Shown here: positions 32,944 through 42,873 of the stretch, one piece after another
Numbering within the stretch: the first letter of the stretch is position 1
Layout of the letters: each line of letters opens with the position of its first letter
Source: Calditrichales bacterium MX18-03
Lineage (GTDB): Bacteria > Bacillota > Clostridia > Lutisporales > Lutisporaceae
Length of the DNA: 64,000 bases
Direction: 5' to 3'
NCBI GenBank assembly: GCA_021083345.1
Contig: JAJGRE010000001.1
Span: 1,550,001-1,614,000 of the forward strand
Program-made: the position numbers and the translations under genes
Notes under the pieces: generated by a model
Told to the model about the DNA's origin: nothing
What the model saw: only the letters and a program-made list of their open reading frames with translations
Database searches by the model: none

Positions 32944-34617
32944 CTATCCTTGCAGCCTTGAAAGCAGCCGGGTTCCTTTTTTCATCAGCAGATAGTACAA
33001 GAACAAATCCATAAGCAGATAAGCTCCGGTCACCACGGCAAAAGCTGCGGACAGCGGCAGCCTGAAGTAAAGGATACCTGATACCGAAGCAGCTGCCGAG
33101 CCTATGCTGACCAGCATGTTCAGCACCACATTCAGGTTCTGCTTGACTGCCTTCTGCTCGCTGTCCCATATCAGCTTGGGGAAGCGCAGGTCCAAAAGGA
33201 TTCCTGTAAGGGAACTGAAAATGATGCCTGTTAAGCTCGCCAACAGGATCATGACAAGCAGTGCAGGAGGCAAATCCGTAATCCATACAGCTGAAATAAG
33301 CAGCATCAATGTCCCTACCAGGCTCATGAGGATGCCGGATATGGTCTTTGCCATGAGTTGGCGGCCGTAGCTCATGGGCAGGTACTTGCAGACATACAGA
33401 TTGCTGCCCTCCCTTGAAATGGCCGAAGCTGTAATGCCGTTGGTGGAAGACACAAAAAGGCTGACGGCAAATGCAACTGCCAATACCAATGCACCCCCGC
33501 TTTCGCTTTGGGCCATCTTCCCAAGCCCTGTCAGGGTATCTTGCAGTTCCGGCTGAGCAAGGAAGGGAACCAGCAAAAAGGCCGGCCACAGAAAGTTCAT
33601 CACAATGCAGTTCAGAAAATAAACCGGCGTCCGGAAAAGCAGCCGCAGCTCCTTCAGAACATAGGAAAACAAGGCCGGCTTTCGTACAGCTGCAGCCTCA
33701 TACAAGCGCTGCACCGGCTTTTTCTTTCCCGAGGAGGCTTGTGAAATCCCGATTACCCCCTTGAAGTACAGGGCTTCACCCATCAGCATGAACAGCAGCA
33801 CAAGCAAAACGGTGATCACGGCATATATCAGCAGATATACCAGTCCGGACGCAGTACTGCCTGCCAGCAATGCCTGAACTGCAAAGCGGTTGCTGAAAAA
33901 AATACCGGACATCAGACTGACCATGGAATTGTCCCCTGAGAGCAGCATGGCCTGCAACTTGTCTGGCGTCATGGCCGCATTGCTGAACCTCTGTATGTAG
34001 AAATTCGTTCCCAGAGCCAGGAACATCGCGCCGATACCGCCCACAATCCTGAACCGGTCGCGGTTCCGCCCGATATTGGTAAAACGCATGACTATCATGT
34101 TCAGGATGGAGCCGTAAATCAGGGGTGTAACAGGCAGCAGGAGAAACACGGCACCGCCGGCAAGGTAGTAGAGCATACCTGCACTGCTGCTGATTCCGAA
34201 GCTGATCAGAATGGGCAGCAAGAAGACCGCTTCCGTTGCATATTCATAAAGCAGCGTTACAGTAAATTTGGCTGCCAGTATCTCCGATGGCTTTAACGGC
34301 AGCGGCAGCAGGTTTTCGATATCTTTTGAGTAATAAAAAACACCCATGACATAAAAAATGCTGAAAAAGAAGACAGCCGTGCTGACCACCGAGAAGCCGC
34401 TTCCCAGGATCAAGCCTTCCTGCCCTATAGGGTGCAAACCCTGGTAGGCTATGCGGACAATGGCACCGATGCCGAACATCATGGGCATAAACGCCAGGAT
34501 CAGAACAAGGGGCAGAATCGCTTTTCTGAGCTGTTTTTTATCCTTGAGGATATCCTTTGATAAAGGAAAGTTCAGGTTTTTTAAAAGCACCTTCGTCAAA
34601 ACCCAATAATTACGCAT
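32944..34617 (-). CDS. ABC-2 type exporter permease
   Basis: 557-residue polytopic membrane protein with about 12 hydrophobic helices in two halves, separated by a polar loop near residues 285-320 (FKGVIGISQASSGKKKPVQR). Segments such as DIENLLPLPLKPSEILAAKF and EGSNLYVCKYLPMSYGRQLMAK are typical of large ABC-2/putative-exporter permeases that read bulky hydrophobic substrates. The start overlaps the ATPase end by 8 bases. Substrate unknown. Confidence 0.85.
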   Translation of the reverse strand: MRNYWVLTKVLLKNLNFPLSKDILKDKKQLRKAILPLVLILAFMPMMFGIGAIVRIAYQGLHPIGQEGLILGSGFSVVSTAVFFFSIFYVMGVFYYSKDIENLLPLPLKPSEILAAKFTVTLLYEYATEAVFLLPILISFGISSSAGMLYYLAGGAVFLLLPVTPLIYGSILNMIVMRFTNIGRNRDRFRIVGGIGAMFLALGTNFYIQRFSNAAMTPDKLQAMLLSGDNSMVSLMSGIFFSNRFAVQALLAGSTASGLVYLLIYAVITVLLVLLFMLMGEALYFKGVIGISQASSGKKKPVQRLYEAAAVRKPALFSYVLKELRLLFRTPVYFLNCIVMNFLWPAFLLVPFLAQPELQDTLTGLGKMAQSESGGALVLAVAFAVSLFVSSTNGITASAISREGSNLYVCKYLPMSYGRQLMAKTISGILMSLVGTLMLLISAVWITDLPPALLVMILLASLTGIIFSSLTGILLDLRFPKLIWDSEQKAVKQNLNVVLNMLVSIGSAAASVSGILYFRLPLSAAFAVVTGAYLLMDLFLYYLLMKKGTRLLSRLQG

Positions 34618-35335
34618 GCTCCGTCATCTCCAAAAATATATTTTCCAGGCTTTCATTCTCTGCAAAATGTGCCCGGATGTCTTGCATAGTGCCATAAAAC
34701 TGGAGGCGTCCTTTATTAATGATGGCCACCTTATCGCAGAGCTTCTCTGCAACCTCCAGCACATGGGTGGAGAAGAACACGGCCTTGCCGCTTTGTACAT
34801 GCTCCCGCATCATTTCCTTCAATGCAAAAGCAGACCTGGGGTCCAACCCCGTCATGGGCTCATCCAGTATCCATACCTTGGGATCATGGAGCAGTGCTCC
34901 GATCAAGACAATTTTCTGGCGCATGCCATGGGAATAGCTCTGTATGGCATCCCCCAAAGCCCCCTCCATTTCAAAACGCCGGCAGAGCTCCCTGCTTCTT
35001 TCCTTTCTTATGTAGCCGGGTACCCCATAAATATCTGCCATGAAGCTCAGGTACTCGACACCCTTCAGTCTAAGGAACATATCTGGACTGTCCGGCACAT
35101 AGCCGAACTGCTGCTTGGCACGAAGGGGCTCCTGACGTATATCGGTCCCGTTTATGGTTATGGAGCCGCTGTCAGGGTTCAGTATCCCCGTTATCATTTT
35201 GATCGTAGTGGTCTTGCCGGCCCCATTGGGTCCCAAAAAACCGACGATTTCCCCCGAGGGTATGGCCAGACTCAAGTTGTCCACGGCTTTTACCCCAACC
35301 TTATAGCTCTTGCTGACATTAACCAACTCAATCAT
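34610..35335 (-). CDS. ABC transporter ATP-binding protein
   Basis: 241-residue ATPase for the adjacent permease. Walker A GPNGAGKTTTIKM, Q-loop region FGYVPDSPDMFLRL, signature YSHGMRQKIVLIGALLHDP (LSGGQ variant), Walker B VWILDEPMTGLDP and H-loop STHVLEVAEKL. The ATG at 35335 follows GGAGGAAAAAGC; the frame opens 12 codons earlier with no ribosome-binding site. Likely exporter in drug, peptide or lipid transport; no accessory protein is encoded nearby. Confidence 0.94.
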   Translation of the reverse strand: MIELVNVSKSYKVGVKAVDNLSLAIPSGEIVGFLGPNGAGKTTTIKMITGILNPDSGSITINGTDIRQEPLRAKQQFGYVPDSPDMFLRLKGVEYLSFMADIYGVPGYIRKERSRELCRRFEMEGALGDAIQSYSHGMRQKIVLIGALLHDPKVWILDEPMTGLDPRSAFALKEMMREHVQSGKAVFFSTHVLEVAEKLCDKVAIINKGRLQFYGTMQDIRAHFAENESLENIFLEMTEHA

Positions 35336-35390
35336 GCTTTTTCCTCCAAAATCAGTATCCATCACTAACAACCTTCTCAGGAACTTCCTT

Positions 35391-35448
35391 AGGAATAACT
35401 TATTTAGTTATTCCTTTAACATTATAGCACATTTCTGGAAGCGTTAAA
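35391..35448 (-). promoter_or_regulatory. promoter and leader hairpin of the ABC exporter
   Basis: Minus strand: TTTAAC (35448-35443), 16 bases, TATAAT (35426-35421). Immediately downstream a perfect 10-bp inverted repeat AGGAATAACT/AGTTATTCCT (35391-35415) covers the start site, a candidate operator. Confidence 0.5.
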
Positions 35449-35552
35449 CAGCTGCATAATTTGGTTGAAACACCTATACAATACGTTTATACTCTATATA
35501 TAGACAACGCGTTTAATAGTTTACATATATGATGTAGCACTATTTAAGGCTC

Positions 35553-35581
35553 TTGACCAAAGGTGTTGGCTAAGTTATAAA
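35553..35581 (+). promoter_or_regulatory. promoter of the malic enzyme gene
   Basis: TTGACC (35553-35558), 17 bases, TATAAA (35576-35581), 70 bases before the start. Confidence 0.6.
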
Positions 35582-35652
35582 TCACGCATCCTTTTCTATG
35601 TAAGATCATTAGTGTGATTTATATAGATATTGTTAGCGTAGGAGGAAAATAA

Positions 35653-36825
35653 ATGTCAATCTTTGAGGAATCCCTCGTATTTCATGAAGAACAAAAAGGC
35701 AAGATCGAAGTCGTCTCCAGGGTGTCGGTCAATACCGCCAGGGACATGAGCCTGGCCTACACCCCCGGTGTGGCGCAGCCTTGTCTTGAGATTCAGAAGG
35801 ACCCTGAAAAGGCTTATGTTTATACCAGACGCTGGAACACCATAGCCGTGGTGTCGGACGGAACAGCAGTACTGGGTCTCGGAGACATCGGCGCTCTGGC
35901 TTCTCTTCCCGTCATGGAAGGAAAGGCCGTATTGTTCAAAAGCTTCGGAGATGTGGACGCCTTTCCCATCGTCATCGATACCAAAGACGTGGATGAAATC
36001 GTCGAAACCATCGCCCGCATCGCACCTTCCTTTGGGGGCATCAACCTGGAGGATATAGGGGCGCCCCGATGCTTTGAGGTTGAAAAGAGGCTGAAGGAGC
36101 AGCTGGACATTCCTGTTTTTCATGATGACCAGCACGGCACCGCCATCGTTACCCTGGCCGGACTTGTCAACGCCCTGAAAATCACCGGTAAAAAAATAGA
36201 AACTATCAAGATCATCATCAACGGCGCCGGTGCTGCCGGCAACTCCATTGCCAAGCTCCTGCTGCTTTCCGGTGCCGGAAATATCATCCTGTGCGACCGA
36301 AAAGGCGCACTCTATAGAGGCATGACCGATAGGGACGATGAGAAAATGTCCATCGCCCAGGTGACCAATCCGGAAAACCTCAGCGGCACACTGGAGGAAG
36401 TCATCAAGGGTGCTGACGTATTCATCGGTGTATCAGCAGCCGGAGCCTTAACGCCGGCGATGGTCCGCACCATGGCCAAGGACGCCATTATCTTTGCCAT
36501 GGCAAACCCGACGCCTGAAATATTCCCGGATGAGGCAAAAGCAGCCGGGGCCAGGATCATCGGAACCGGACGCTCGGATTTCGCCAACCAGATCAATAAT
36601 GTGCTTGCCTTCCCCGGCATATTCCGGGGTGCATTGGATGTAAGGGCAAAAGACATCAACGAGTCCATGAAGGTGGCAGCTGCCTATGCTATCGCAGATG
36701 CTGTCAGTGAAGCGGAGCTGCATGAGGATTATATCATCCCCAAGCCATTTAACAAAGAGGTGCAGCAAAGGGTAGCCCAAGCTGTGGGCCAGGCAGCCCG
36801 GCAGAGCGGCGTCGCCAGGATATAG
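35653..36825 (+). CDS. NAD(P)-dependent malic enzyme
   Basis: Oxidative decarboxylation of malate to pyruvate; 390 residues, the short bacterial form. N-terminal catalytic domain: LAYTPGVAQPCLEI, VVSDGTAVLGLGDIGALASLPVMEGK, INLEDIGAPRCFE, and the metal-ligand region VFHDDQHGTAIVTLA. NAD-binding domain: IIINGAGAAGNSIAKLLL and FAMANPTPE. First gene of a pair with the malate/lactate dehydrogenase 41 bases downstream. Cofactor preference cannot be read with certainty. Confidence 0.95.
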   Translation: MSIFEESLVFHEEQKGKIEVVSRVSVNTARDMSLAYTPGVAQPCLEIQKDPEKAYVYTRRWNTIAVVSDGTAVLGLGDIGALASLPVMEGKAVLFKSFGDVDAFPIVIDTKDVDEIVETIARIAPSFGGINLEDIGAPRCFEVEKRLKEQLDIPVFHDDQHGTAIVTLAGLVNALKITGKKIETIKIIINGAGAAGNSIAKLLLLSGAGNIILCDRKGALYRGMTDRDDEKMSIAQVTNPENLSGTLEEVIKGADVFIGVSAAGALTPAMVRTMAKDAIIFAMANPTPEIFPDEAKAAGARIIGTGRSDFANQINNVLAFPGIFRGALDVRAKDINESMKVAAAYAIADAVSEAELHEDYIIPKPFNKEVQQRVAQAVGQAARQSGVARI

Positions 36826-36866
36826 CCATTGCCGTCATGCTGTATAGATGAAATGGAGGATCAAGA

Positions 36867-37976
36867 ATGAGCGAAAAAACTTATTGGATTGATTTTGATA
36901 CGATGGAGCAGTTTATGGTAGACGTGTTTATGAGGATCGGCGTCCCGGAAGAAGATGCCAGGGTCTGCGCCGAGGTTCTCATTACTTCGGACAAAAGGGG
37001 CATCGATTCCCACGGCATCGGCCGGTTGAAGCCCATCTATTATGATCGTATCAGGCTTGGCGTACAGAATCCCGTGACGGAATTTGAAATTATAAAGGAA
37101 GGCCCTACCACCGCCGTTATAGACGGTCATGACGGGATGGGCCATGTCATCAGCAAACGGGCTATGCAGATGGCCATAGACAAAGCACGGCTGTACGGTA
37201 TGGGCATGGTGGCCGTCAGGAACTCCACCCATTACGGCATTGCCGGCTATTATACCATGATGGCGGCCCAAGAGGGCATGATCGGCATCACGGGCACCAA
37301 TGCCCGGCCTTCCATCGCACCCACCTTTGGTGTGGAAAACATGCTGGGCACCAACCCGCTGGTTTTCGGCATGCCTACCGATGAAGCCTTCCCCTTCGTC
37401 ATAGACTGCGCCACCTCCATTACACAGAGGGGCAAGATCGAGGTCTATGACCGGGAGGGCAAGACCCTGCCGGAGGGCTGGGTCATCGGTGAGGACGGTG
37501 AGCCGAAAACCGATGCGACGGCGGTGCTGAAAGACCTTGTCAAAGGCACGGCGGCATTGTCGCCTCTGGGAGGCATCGGAGAAGTAACTGCCGGCTACAA
37601 GGGCTACGGCTATGCCACCGTAGTGGAGATCCTGTCGGCGGCCTTGCAGGGCGGCGCCTTCCTGAAAGGCCTTCTGGGCTTTGAGAACGGCAAGCCGGTT
37701 CCCTATCACCTGGGTCATTTCTTCATGGCCATCGATATCAGTGCCTTCATTGATGTGGAAAGCTTCAAGAAGACCACCGGCGATATCCTGCGGCAGCTTC
37801 GGGCCTCTAAAAAGGCACCGGGCTATGACCGCATCTATACCGCCGGCGAAAAGGAATACCTGGCTTGGCTGGAACGCAAAGACAAGGGTGTTCCCGTCAA
37901 CGAAGCGCTGCAGAAAGACATGCTGACATTAAAAAAGGAACTGAACCTTTCACAGTATCAATTCCCCTTTGAATAA
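36867..37976 (+). CDS. malate/L-lactate dehydrogenase (LDH2 family)
   Basis: 369-residue NAD(P)-dependent 2-hydroxyacid dehydrogenase of the YlbC/LDH2 fold. Blocks: DKRGIDSHGIGRLKPIYYDRI, NSTHYGIAGYYTMMAAQEGMIG, TNARPSIAPTFGVENMLGTNP, and FPFVIDCATSITQRGKIEVY. Substrate could be malate, lactate or ureidoglycolate; placement behind malic enzyme favours malate/oxaloacetate. ATG follows GGAGGATCAAGA. Ends in strong terminators. Confidence 0.92.
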   Translation: MSEKTYWIDFDTMEQFMVDVFMRIGVPEEDARVCAEVLITSDKRGIDSHGIGRLKPIYYDRIRLGVQNPVTEFEIIKEGPTTAVIDGHDGMGHVISKRAMQMAIDKARLYGMGMVAVRNSTHYGIAGYYTMMAAQEGMIGITGTNARPSIAPTFGVENMLGTNPLVFGMPTDEAFPFVIDCATSITQRGKIEVYDREGKTLPEGWVIGEDGEPKTDATAVLKDLVKGTAALSPLGGIGEVTAGYKGYGYATVVEILSAALQGGAFLKGLLGFENGKPVPYHLGHFFMAIDISAFIDVESFKKTTGDILRQLRASKKAPGYDRIYTAGEKEYLAWLERKDKGVPVNEALQKDMLTLKKELNLSQYQFPFE

Positions 37977-38030
37977 AAAAGCGCCGGGCACCCCGGCGCT
38001 TTTTTATTCAGGTGCCTGGCACCATTTTTT
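37975..38030 (+). terminator. two tandem terminators after the malate genes
   Basis: GCGCCGGG/CCCGGCGC (37981-37999) with a T6 tail, then GGTGC/GCACC (38011-38023) with a T6 tail, both flanked by TTTTTTATTCA. The second overlaps the end of the convergent protease gene region. Confidence 0.88.
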
Positions 38031-40956
38031 ATTCAAACACCATAACCAGTTCGTTGAACAGCGCTTTGTTCTCCTTTATCTTGATTTCACTGCCAAGTAC
38101 GCAGTAGCAGTTGCGGAGTGCTATCTCCCGCATCATATCCGCAAGCTTCCGGATATCCTGCTGCTTTGTTCCCAGTATTTCCTTACGCTCCTTCTGCCTG
38201 TCTGCTGCAGTGATCTTTCTGAAAAAGTGCTCGATAGCCCTCTCTCCCTTCATATACGGTGTCAAAGGAAGGTCCAGCTTGCTCACTGTTCCGATAATGT
38301 ACTTGGTCATCTCCCTGTCACTGATGTCAAGCTTTTCAAGATATTGCGGCAGCTCATCGTAAGCCTGCAGCGTCTCCTTCAGGTTGGGATCCCTGTAGGA
38401 CACCATGAACATGTTGCCGTTCCTTTCAAAACCAGCAAACGCTCCATAGGCGCCTCCCTGCACCCGTATCCGGTTCCATAGGTAGGTATACCTTGCCATG
38501 GTCTTCATGACCTGGATACTGCCGGTATAAGGATACCCCAGTTTGATGAAGTTGTATCCCTTGGCTACATATTGTACCTTGCTCTGTGTCATCAGCCCTT
38601 CATTTCTGACAGAAAGCTGGAACCTGTATGTAACAGATGACACGGTTTTGTCTCCCAGCCTTTCAAGCAGCAGCGGCAAATGGCGGTTGAATGCCTTGTA
38701 GTCCTGATCTTCGCAGGTTAGGCCTATAACCAGGTTAGGCCGGTTGAAGACAAGCGCCGCTACCTGTTTCAGGTCTGCCATTACCTTTTCGATCCTCTCT
38801 TCAAAATTACGCTCAATGTCCGCAATGAACCGGTAGTAAGTCAAGCCCGTTACTTCTTCTATATAGGCACCCTCTTCCGAGAAGTAGGAAAAAAGCCGCT
38901 TGCAGGCAGTGGGATAGCCTTCGTTGGAAATACGGATTTCAATGCGGGATTTGATTTCCCGGATCAACTCCTTTAATCTTCTCCTGTCATCCATCCGGGA
39001 ACCGGTAATGATTTCTCCCATAAGCTCCAAGAGCCTGGGAAGCTTTTCAACCAGTGCCTTGCCCTTGGCAGTGAGCTTGGGATGGTAGACCGCCTCATTG
39101 TCCTTCTCTCCGAAAATCTGCATGCTGAACCGGATTTCCCCCGTATGCGTATTGATTTCATTGGATAAATCGGTATAGCTGTATTTTTCGGTGCTGATCT
39201 TGCCCAGGATGCCGGATAGCAGTGGAATATAAGGCAGCAGCGCCTGAGGTACTCCCGTTGTATCGAACAGCAGGTCGATATAGGCAATCCCATTTGTAAA
39301 AAGGGGATGGTGCAGTACCTTTATACCTGACTCTTCCCTGATCTGCTGGGGCAGCGCTTCACTTTCAGGGCGGATGTCCTTCAAGGCCAAAAGAGGGATT
39401 TTTTCCAGCTCTGCCGGGTCTTCCTGCCTTTCCTGCCAGGCTTTTAGCGATGCTGCCTGCTCAACCAGCGCCCCTACCTGCTCCTGGGAAAGGCTCGCCT
39501 TGAAATCCGACAGCTTTTTCCGCGTCTCTTGCGCTTTCTGCTCAGCAAGGCCCCTCTTGGGTTCCAGTATCAGCAGGGAGCTGTGCGGGTTTTCCAGAAA
39601 ATAGCGCACAATCATCTTTTCAAAATAATCACCGGTCAGTGCCGTTTTTATCTTCTCCAAAAGCCCTTCATATTCCAGGTGCAATGTGGGATCGGCATCA
39701 TACAACCAGCTGTCCATTGCTTTTATATTATAGATCAGGCCCTTGGGATAGCTCTCAAAATCTGCCTCTCTCAGATGGAACTCCTTGACGTTTATTGCAG
39801 CCTCCACCAGTTTTTTTTCCAAACCTTCCCGCGATAAGCGTGTCAGCGTCTCAAGCACAATGCGCTTGAAAGCCTCCTTTTTCTCGGGATCGGAGTTCTT
39901 TACGACAATGCTGAAAACCGGCTGCAGGATGCTGCTGTCGTACTTGCCGAAAACATCCTTGCCCAGGTCCGCTTCCACCAAAGCCTTCTTAAGCGGTGAT
40001 GCCGGCGTACCCAGCAATATATGCTCCAGTATCTCCATGGCAAGGCTGGCTTCCGGATCGGTAGCCTCTCCTGTCACAAAGTTGAGGCTGAAGTATGTCT
40101 TCTCTTCTGTCCCCTCGTTTTCCGACACCGGATAGTACATGACAGCCTCCTGCATCCCGCTGTACGGCTTTTGAAGTTGAAGCTTTGAAGCTACCTCTGC
40201 TTTATCAAAATCCTTCAGGAACCGGCTGTCGATGAAGGCCAGCTGTTCGGCCAGCTTTCCGTTGCCATACAGGAAAAGGTAGCTGTTGGACGGATGGTAG
40301 TATTTCTTGTGAAACGCAATAAATTCCTCCTGCGTCAGCTGGGGGATGACCTCCGGATCTCCGCCCGATTCCTTGCCGTAGGGCGTGTCGGGAAAAAGCG
40401 TCTCCTGGATCTTTCGCATCAGCACGGAGTCCGGCGAGGAGAAAGCGCCCTTCATTTCATTATAGACCACGCCTTTATAAGTGACCTCCCCGTCTTCCCG
40501 GTCCAGTTCATAGTGCCAGCCCTCCTGCTTGAGGATTTCCGGATATTTGTATATATTGGGATGCAATACCGCATCCAGGTATACATCCATCAAGTTGAAA
40601 AAGTCCTTCTCATTTCTGCTGGCTACCGGATACATGGTTTTGTCCGGGAAGGTAAAGGCGTTCAAAAAGGTATTCAGCGAGCCCTTCACCAATTCGACGA
40701 AGGGTTCCTTGGTCGGGTATTTGCGGGAGCCGCAAAGGACGGAATGCTCCAGGATGTGGGGCAGTCCCGTGCTGTCCGGCGGAGGGGTCCTGAAGGTTAT
40801 GGAAAACACCCTGTTGTCATCATCATTCTCAAAGTGCAGAAGCCTGGCGCCGCTTTTCTCATGCTCAAAAAGCCTGACGAGGGAGTTTACCTCCTTGACC
40901 TGCTTCTCTGCCAGAAGGCGGAAGCCGTGATACCGGCCGTTCAATTCAAATTCCAT
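38029..40956 (-). CDS. M16C-family zinc metalloprotease (presequence protease-like)
   Basis: 975 residues in two homologous halves. The zinc motif HILEH, with the distal Glu later, is in GLPHILEHSVLCGSRKYPTKEP near residue 55, at the expected inverted HxxEH site. KGVVYNEMKGAFSSPDSVL is the conserved M16C block. The second half lacks the zinc motif, as usual, and forms the closing lid. These proteases degrade peptides in a large chamber, usually cytoplasmic in Firmicutes; no signal peptide is seen. ATG follows GGAGGTAACCC. Monocistronic. Confidence 0.93.
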   Translation of the reverse strand: MEFELNGRYHGFRLLAEKQVKEVNSLVRLFEHEKSGARLLHFENDDDNRVFSITFRTPPPDSTGLPHILEHSVLCGSRKYPTKEPFVELVKGSLNTFLNAFTFPDKTMYPVASRNEKDFFNLMDVYLDAVLHPNIYKYPEILKQEGWHYELDREDGEVTYKGVVYNEMKGAFSSPDSVLMRKIQETLFPDTPYGKESGGDPEVIPQLTQEEFIAFHKKYYHPSNSYLFLYGNGKLAEQLAFIDSRFLKDFDKAEVASKLQLQKPYSGMQEAVMYYPVSENEGTEEKTYFSLNFVTGEATDPEASLAMEILEHILLGTPASPLKKALVEADLGKDVFGKYDSSILQPVFSIVVKNSDPEKKEAFKRIVLETLTRLSREGLEKKLVEAAINVKEFHLREADFESYPKGLIYNIKAMDSWLYDADPTLHLEYEGLLEKIKTALTGDYFEKMIVRYFLENPHSSLLILEPKRGLAEQKAQETRKKLSDFKASLSQEQVGALVEQAASLKAWQERQEDPAELEKIPLLALKDIRPESEALPQQIREESGIKVLHHPLFTNGIAYIDLLFDTTGVPQALLPYIPLLSGILGKISTEKYSYTDLSNEINTHTGEIRFSMQIFGEKDNEAVYHPKLTAKGKALVEKLPRLLELMGEIITGSRMDDRRRLKELIREIKSRIEIRISNEGYPTACKRLFSYFSEEGAYIEEVTGLTYYRFIADIERNFEERIEKVMADLKQVAALVFNRPNLVIGLTCEDQDYKAFNRHLPLLLERLGDKTVSSVTYRFQLSVRNEGLMTQSKVQYVAKGYNFIKLGYPYTGSIQVMKTMARYTYLWNRIRVQGGAYGAFAGFERNGNMFMVSYRDPNLKETLQAYDELPQYLEKLDISDREMTKYIIGTVSKLDLPLTPYMKGERAIEHFFRKITAADRQKERKEILGTKQQDIRKLADMMREIALRNCYCVLGSEIKIKENKALFNELVMVFE

Positions 40957-41052
40957 GGGTTACCTCCAATCTATAGTCCGTTCTTGCTGCCTATCCACGA
41001 AGAAAATTTATCCTTTATTCCATTATAAAAACAGGTTAAGCTCTATGTCAAT

Positions 41053-42873
41053 TCAATCAAAATAAAGGTACGTTCGCCGGGCAAAGCGGGTCCTGCTCCA
41101 CCAATGGGCCAGACGCGGCATGACGTAATAGTCCAGCCCAAACGTCCTTCCTGCTCCACCAAACATGGTGACGGCGGCAACGATATGCCATAGGATCTCT
41201 GTCCCGGCCATTGCAGATAAAATAAAGTTGCCGCATAGGAAAATAGACGCCAGGGCTGACAGAACGGTAAAGATACCGGCAATCAGCGCCAAGCCGATAG
41301 CAATTTCAGTAATGACCACCATGACCTGGAACAAATAGGCATTGGGCTCGATAAAACGCTCTGTGAACCACTGATAGGCAGCAGGCGGCTTTGATAAAAT
41401 GGGTTCAGGATAATACTGAGCTACCTCCGTCGCAGCGGTGACGGCATTGGTTGAATTCAAAGGCACATCCGAAGCCTTGGGCATCACTGCGACAAAGTTA
41501 TTGGCTGGATCCAGCCAGCCTTCCTGCACCTTTTTTACGCCCTCCAGAAGCCATATAACCCCCAAATACACCCGCAGGATGGCAAGCCAGAAGATGGGCG
41601 TCCTTGCCGCAAGATGGCCTCCCAACATGGACCGGTTGGCTTTGATATGAAGGAATTCATGCTTGATGTATGTCCATATTCGGTTAACCCCTCCCACCTC
41701 AAACTGGTAGTGGATGTTTACCAGGTGTTTGACTGCCATGGCAAAAAAGCCCGACATGGACCTGCCCATCAGATCCGCCACCGCATACCGGCTGCCGATG
41801 GAGACCATGATGCCGTGATAATTGGATTTGAAGGGCTTCTTGGGCTTCTTTTCCATATCGGCCATGATATTGTGGGCAGCTGTCTCTGCCGTCTGCAGCG
41901 CAGCTTCTACTATCTGCGGAATGGGCTTCGCCGTACCCGATTTGTCCGCTTCCTCAAAATAGGCATTATCTCCTATGACATAAACATTTTCGTAATCCAT
42001 GGATTGCATGTATTCGTTGACCTGAATCCTGCTCCGCTTGCCCATGGTCAGGCCGGTTTTTGCCGCAAAATCGCTGCCCTGTATGCCGCAGGTCCAAATG
42101 AGGGTCCTGGTCCCGATTTCCCGGCCATCCTTCAAGATGACGGCATTGTCCCTCACCTCAGTTATCGGTGCATCCGTCACGACTTCCACCCTTTGACTTT
42201 TCAGGAACCGCTCCGCTCTTTTCACAAGACCTTCGTTCAAAATCGGCAGTATGCTGCACATTGCTTCCACGACGATTAATCTGACCTCCCGGGGGTCTAT
42301 CAGGTACTGCCTGCACAGCGTATCCCGCCACTCCATCAATTCACCTGCTGTCTCTATTCCCGTAAAACCGGCACCTGCCACTGCAAAGGTCAGCAGCTCC
42401 CTGCGCTTCCCTGCCTCCTTTTCCACATAAGCAGCCTCAAACATCCGGATAATATGCTCCCGTATCTCCATGGCATCCTCCATGGACCAGAGCGTAAAAC
42501 CATTCTCAGCAACCCCAGGTATACCGAAGAAAGCGGGCTCTGCTCCTGTGCCGATGATGAGATAGTCATAGGGATATATCTCATTCTCCGAGACCAGTGC
42601 TTTCCCCTGAAAATCGATCCTCTTAATTTCATCTGTCACAACCCGGACCGGCCGGGCATCAAATACCTTCCTCAGATCGATTTGGACAGACTCCGGCTCC
42701 ACTCTGCCGCCGGCCACCTCATGCAGCTCCGTCATCAGCGTATGGTAAGGCTTTTTATCGATCAAAAAGATTTCCATGTCCTTCGTTTTTTCAGCCCGGC
42801 CGGCCAGAAGCTTGGCAGCCTTGACGCCCCCGTAGCCGCCGCCCAGTATCATAATGCGTTTATGGTCCTTCAT
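41053..42873 (-). CDS. type II NADH dehydrogenase-like flavoprotein fused to a DoxX membrane domain
   Basis: 606 residues. Residues 1-410 form an NDH-2-like FAD/NAD(P)H oxidoreductase: N-terminal Rossmann GGGYGGVKAAKLL, GTGAEPAFFGIPGV, GAGFTGIETAGEL, TCGIQGSD and YVIGDNAYFE. Residues ~435-606 form a DoxX-like bundle of four hydrophobic helices (RVYLGVIWLLEGVKKVQEGW, LFQVMVVITEIAIGLALIAG). NDH-2 enzymes pass electrons to quinones; the DoxX part likely anchors the enzyme and may offer a quinone site. The fusion is unusual and not seen in classical Ndh. ATG follows AGGATGATGCGGG. Confidence 0.88.
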   Translation of the reverse strand: MKDHKRIMILGGGYGGVKAAKLLAGRAEKTKDMEIFLIDKKPYHTLMTELHEVAGGRVEPESVQIDLRKVFDARPVRVVTDEIKRIDFQGKALVSENEIYPYDYLIIGTGAEPAFFGIPGVAENGFTLWSMEDAMEIREHIIRMFEAAYVEKEAGKRRELLTFAVAGAGFTGIETAGELMEWRDTLCRQYLIDPREVRLIVVEAMCSILPILNEGLVKRAERFLKSQRVEVVTDAPITEVRDNAVILKDGREIGTRTLIWTCGIQGSDFAAKTGLTMGKRSRIQVNEYMQSMDYENVYVIGDNAYFEEADKSGTAKPIPQIVEAALQTAETAAHNIMADMEKKPKKPFKSNYHGIMVSIGSRYAVADLMGRSMSGFFAMAVKHLVNIHYQFEVGGVNRIWTYIKHEFLHIKANRSMLGGHLAARTPIFWLAILRVYLGVIWLLEGVKKVQEGWLDPANNFVAVMPKASDVPLNSTNAVTAATEVAQYYPEPILSKPPAAYQWFTERFIEPNAYLFQVMVVITEIAIGLALIAGIFTVLSALASIFLCGNFILSAMAGTEILWHIVAAVTMFGGAGRTFGLDYYVMPRLAHWWSRTRFARRTYLYFD

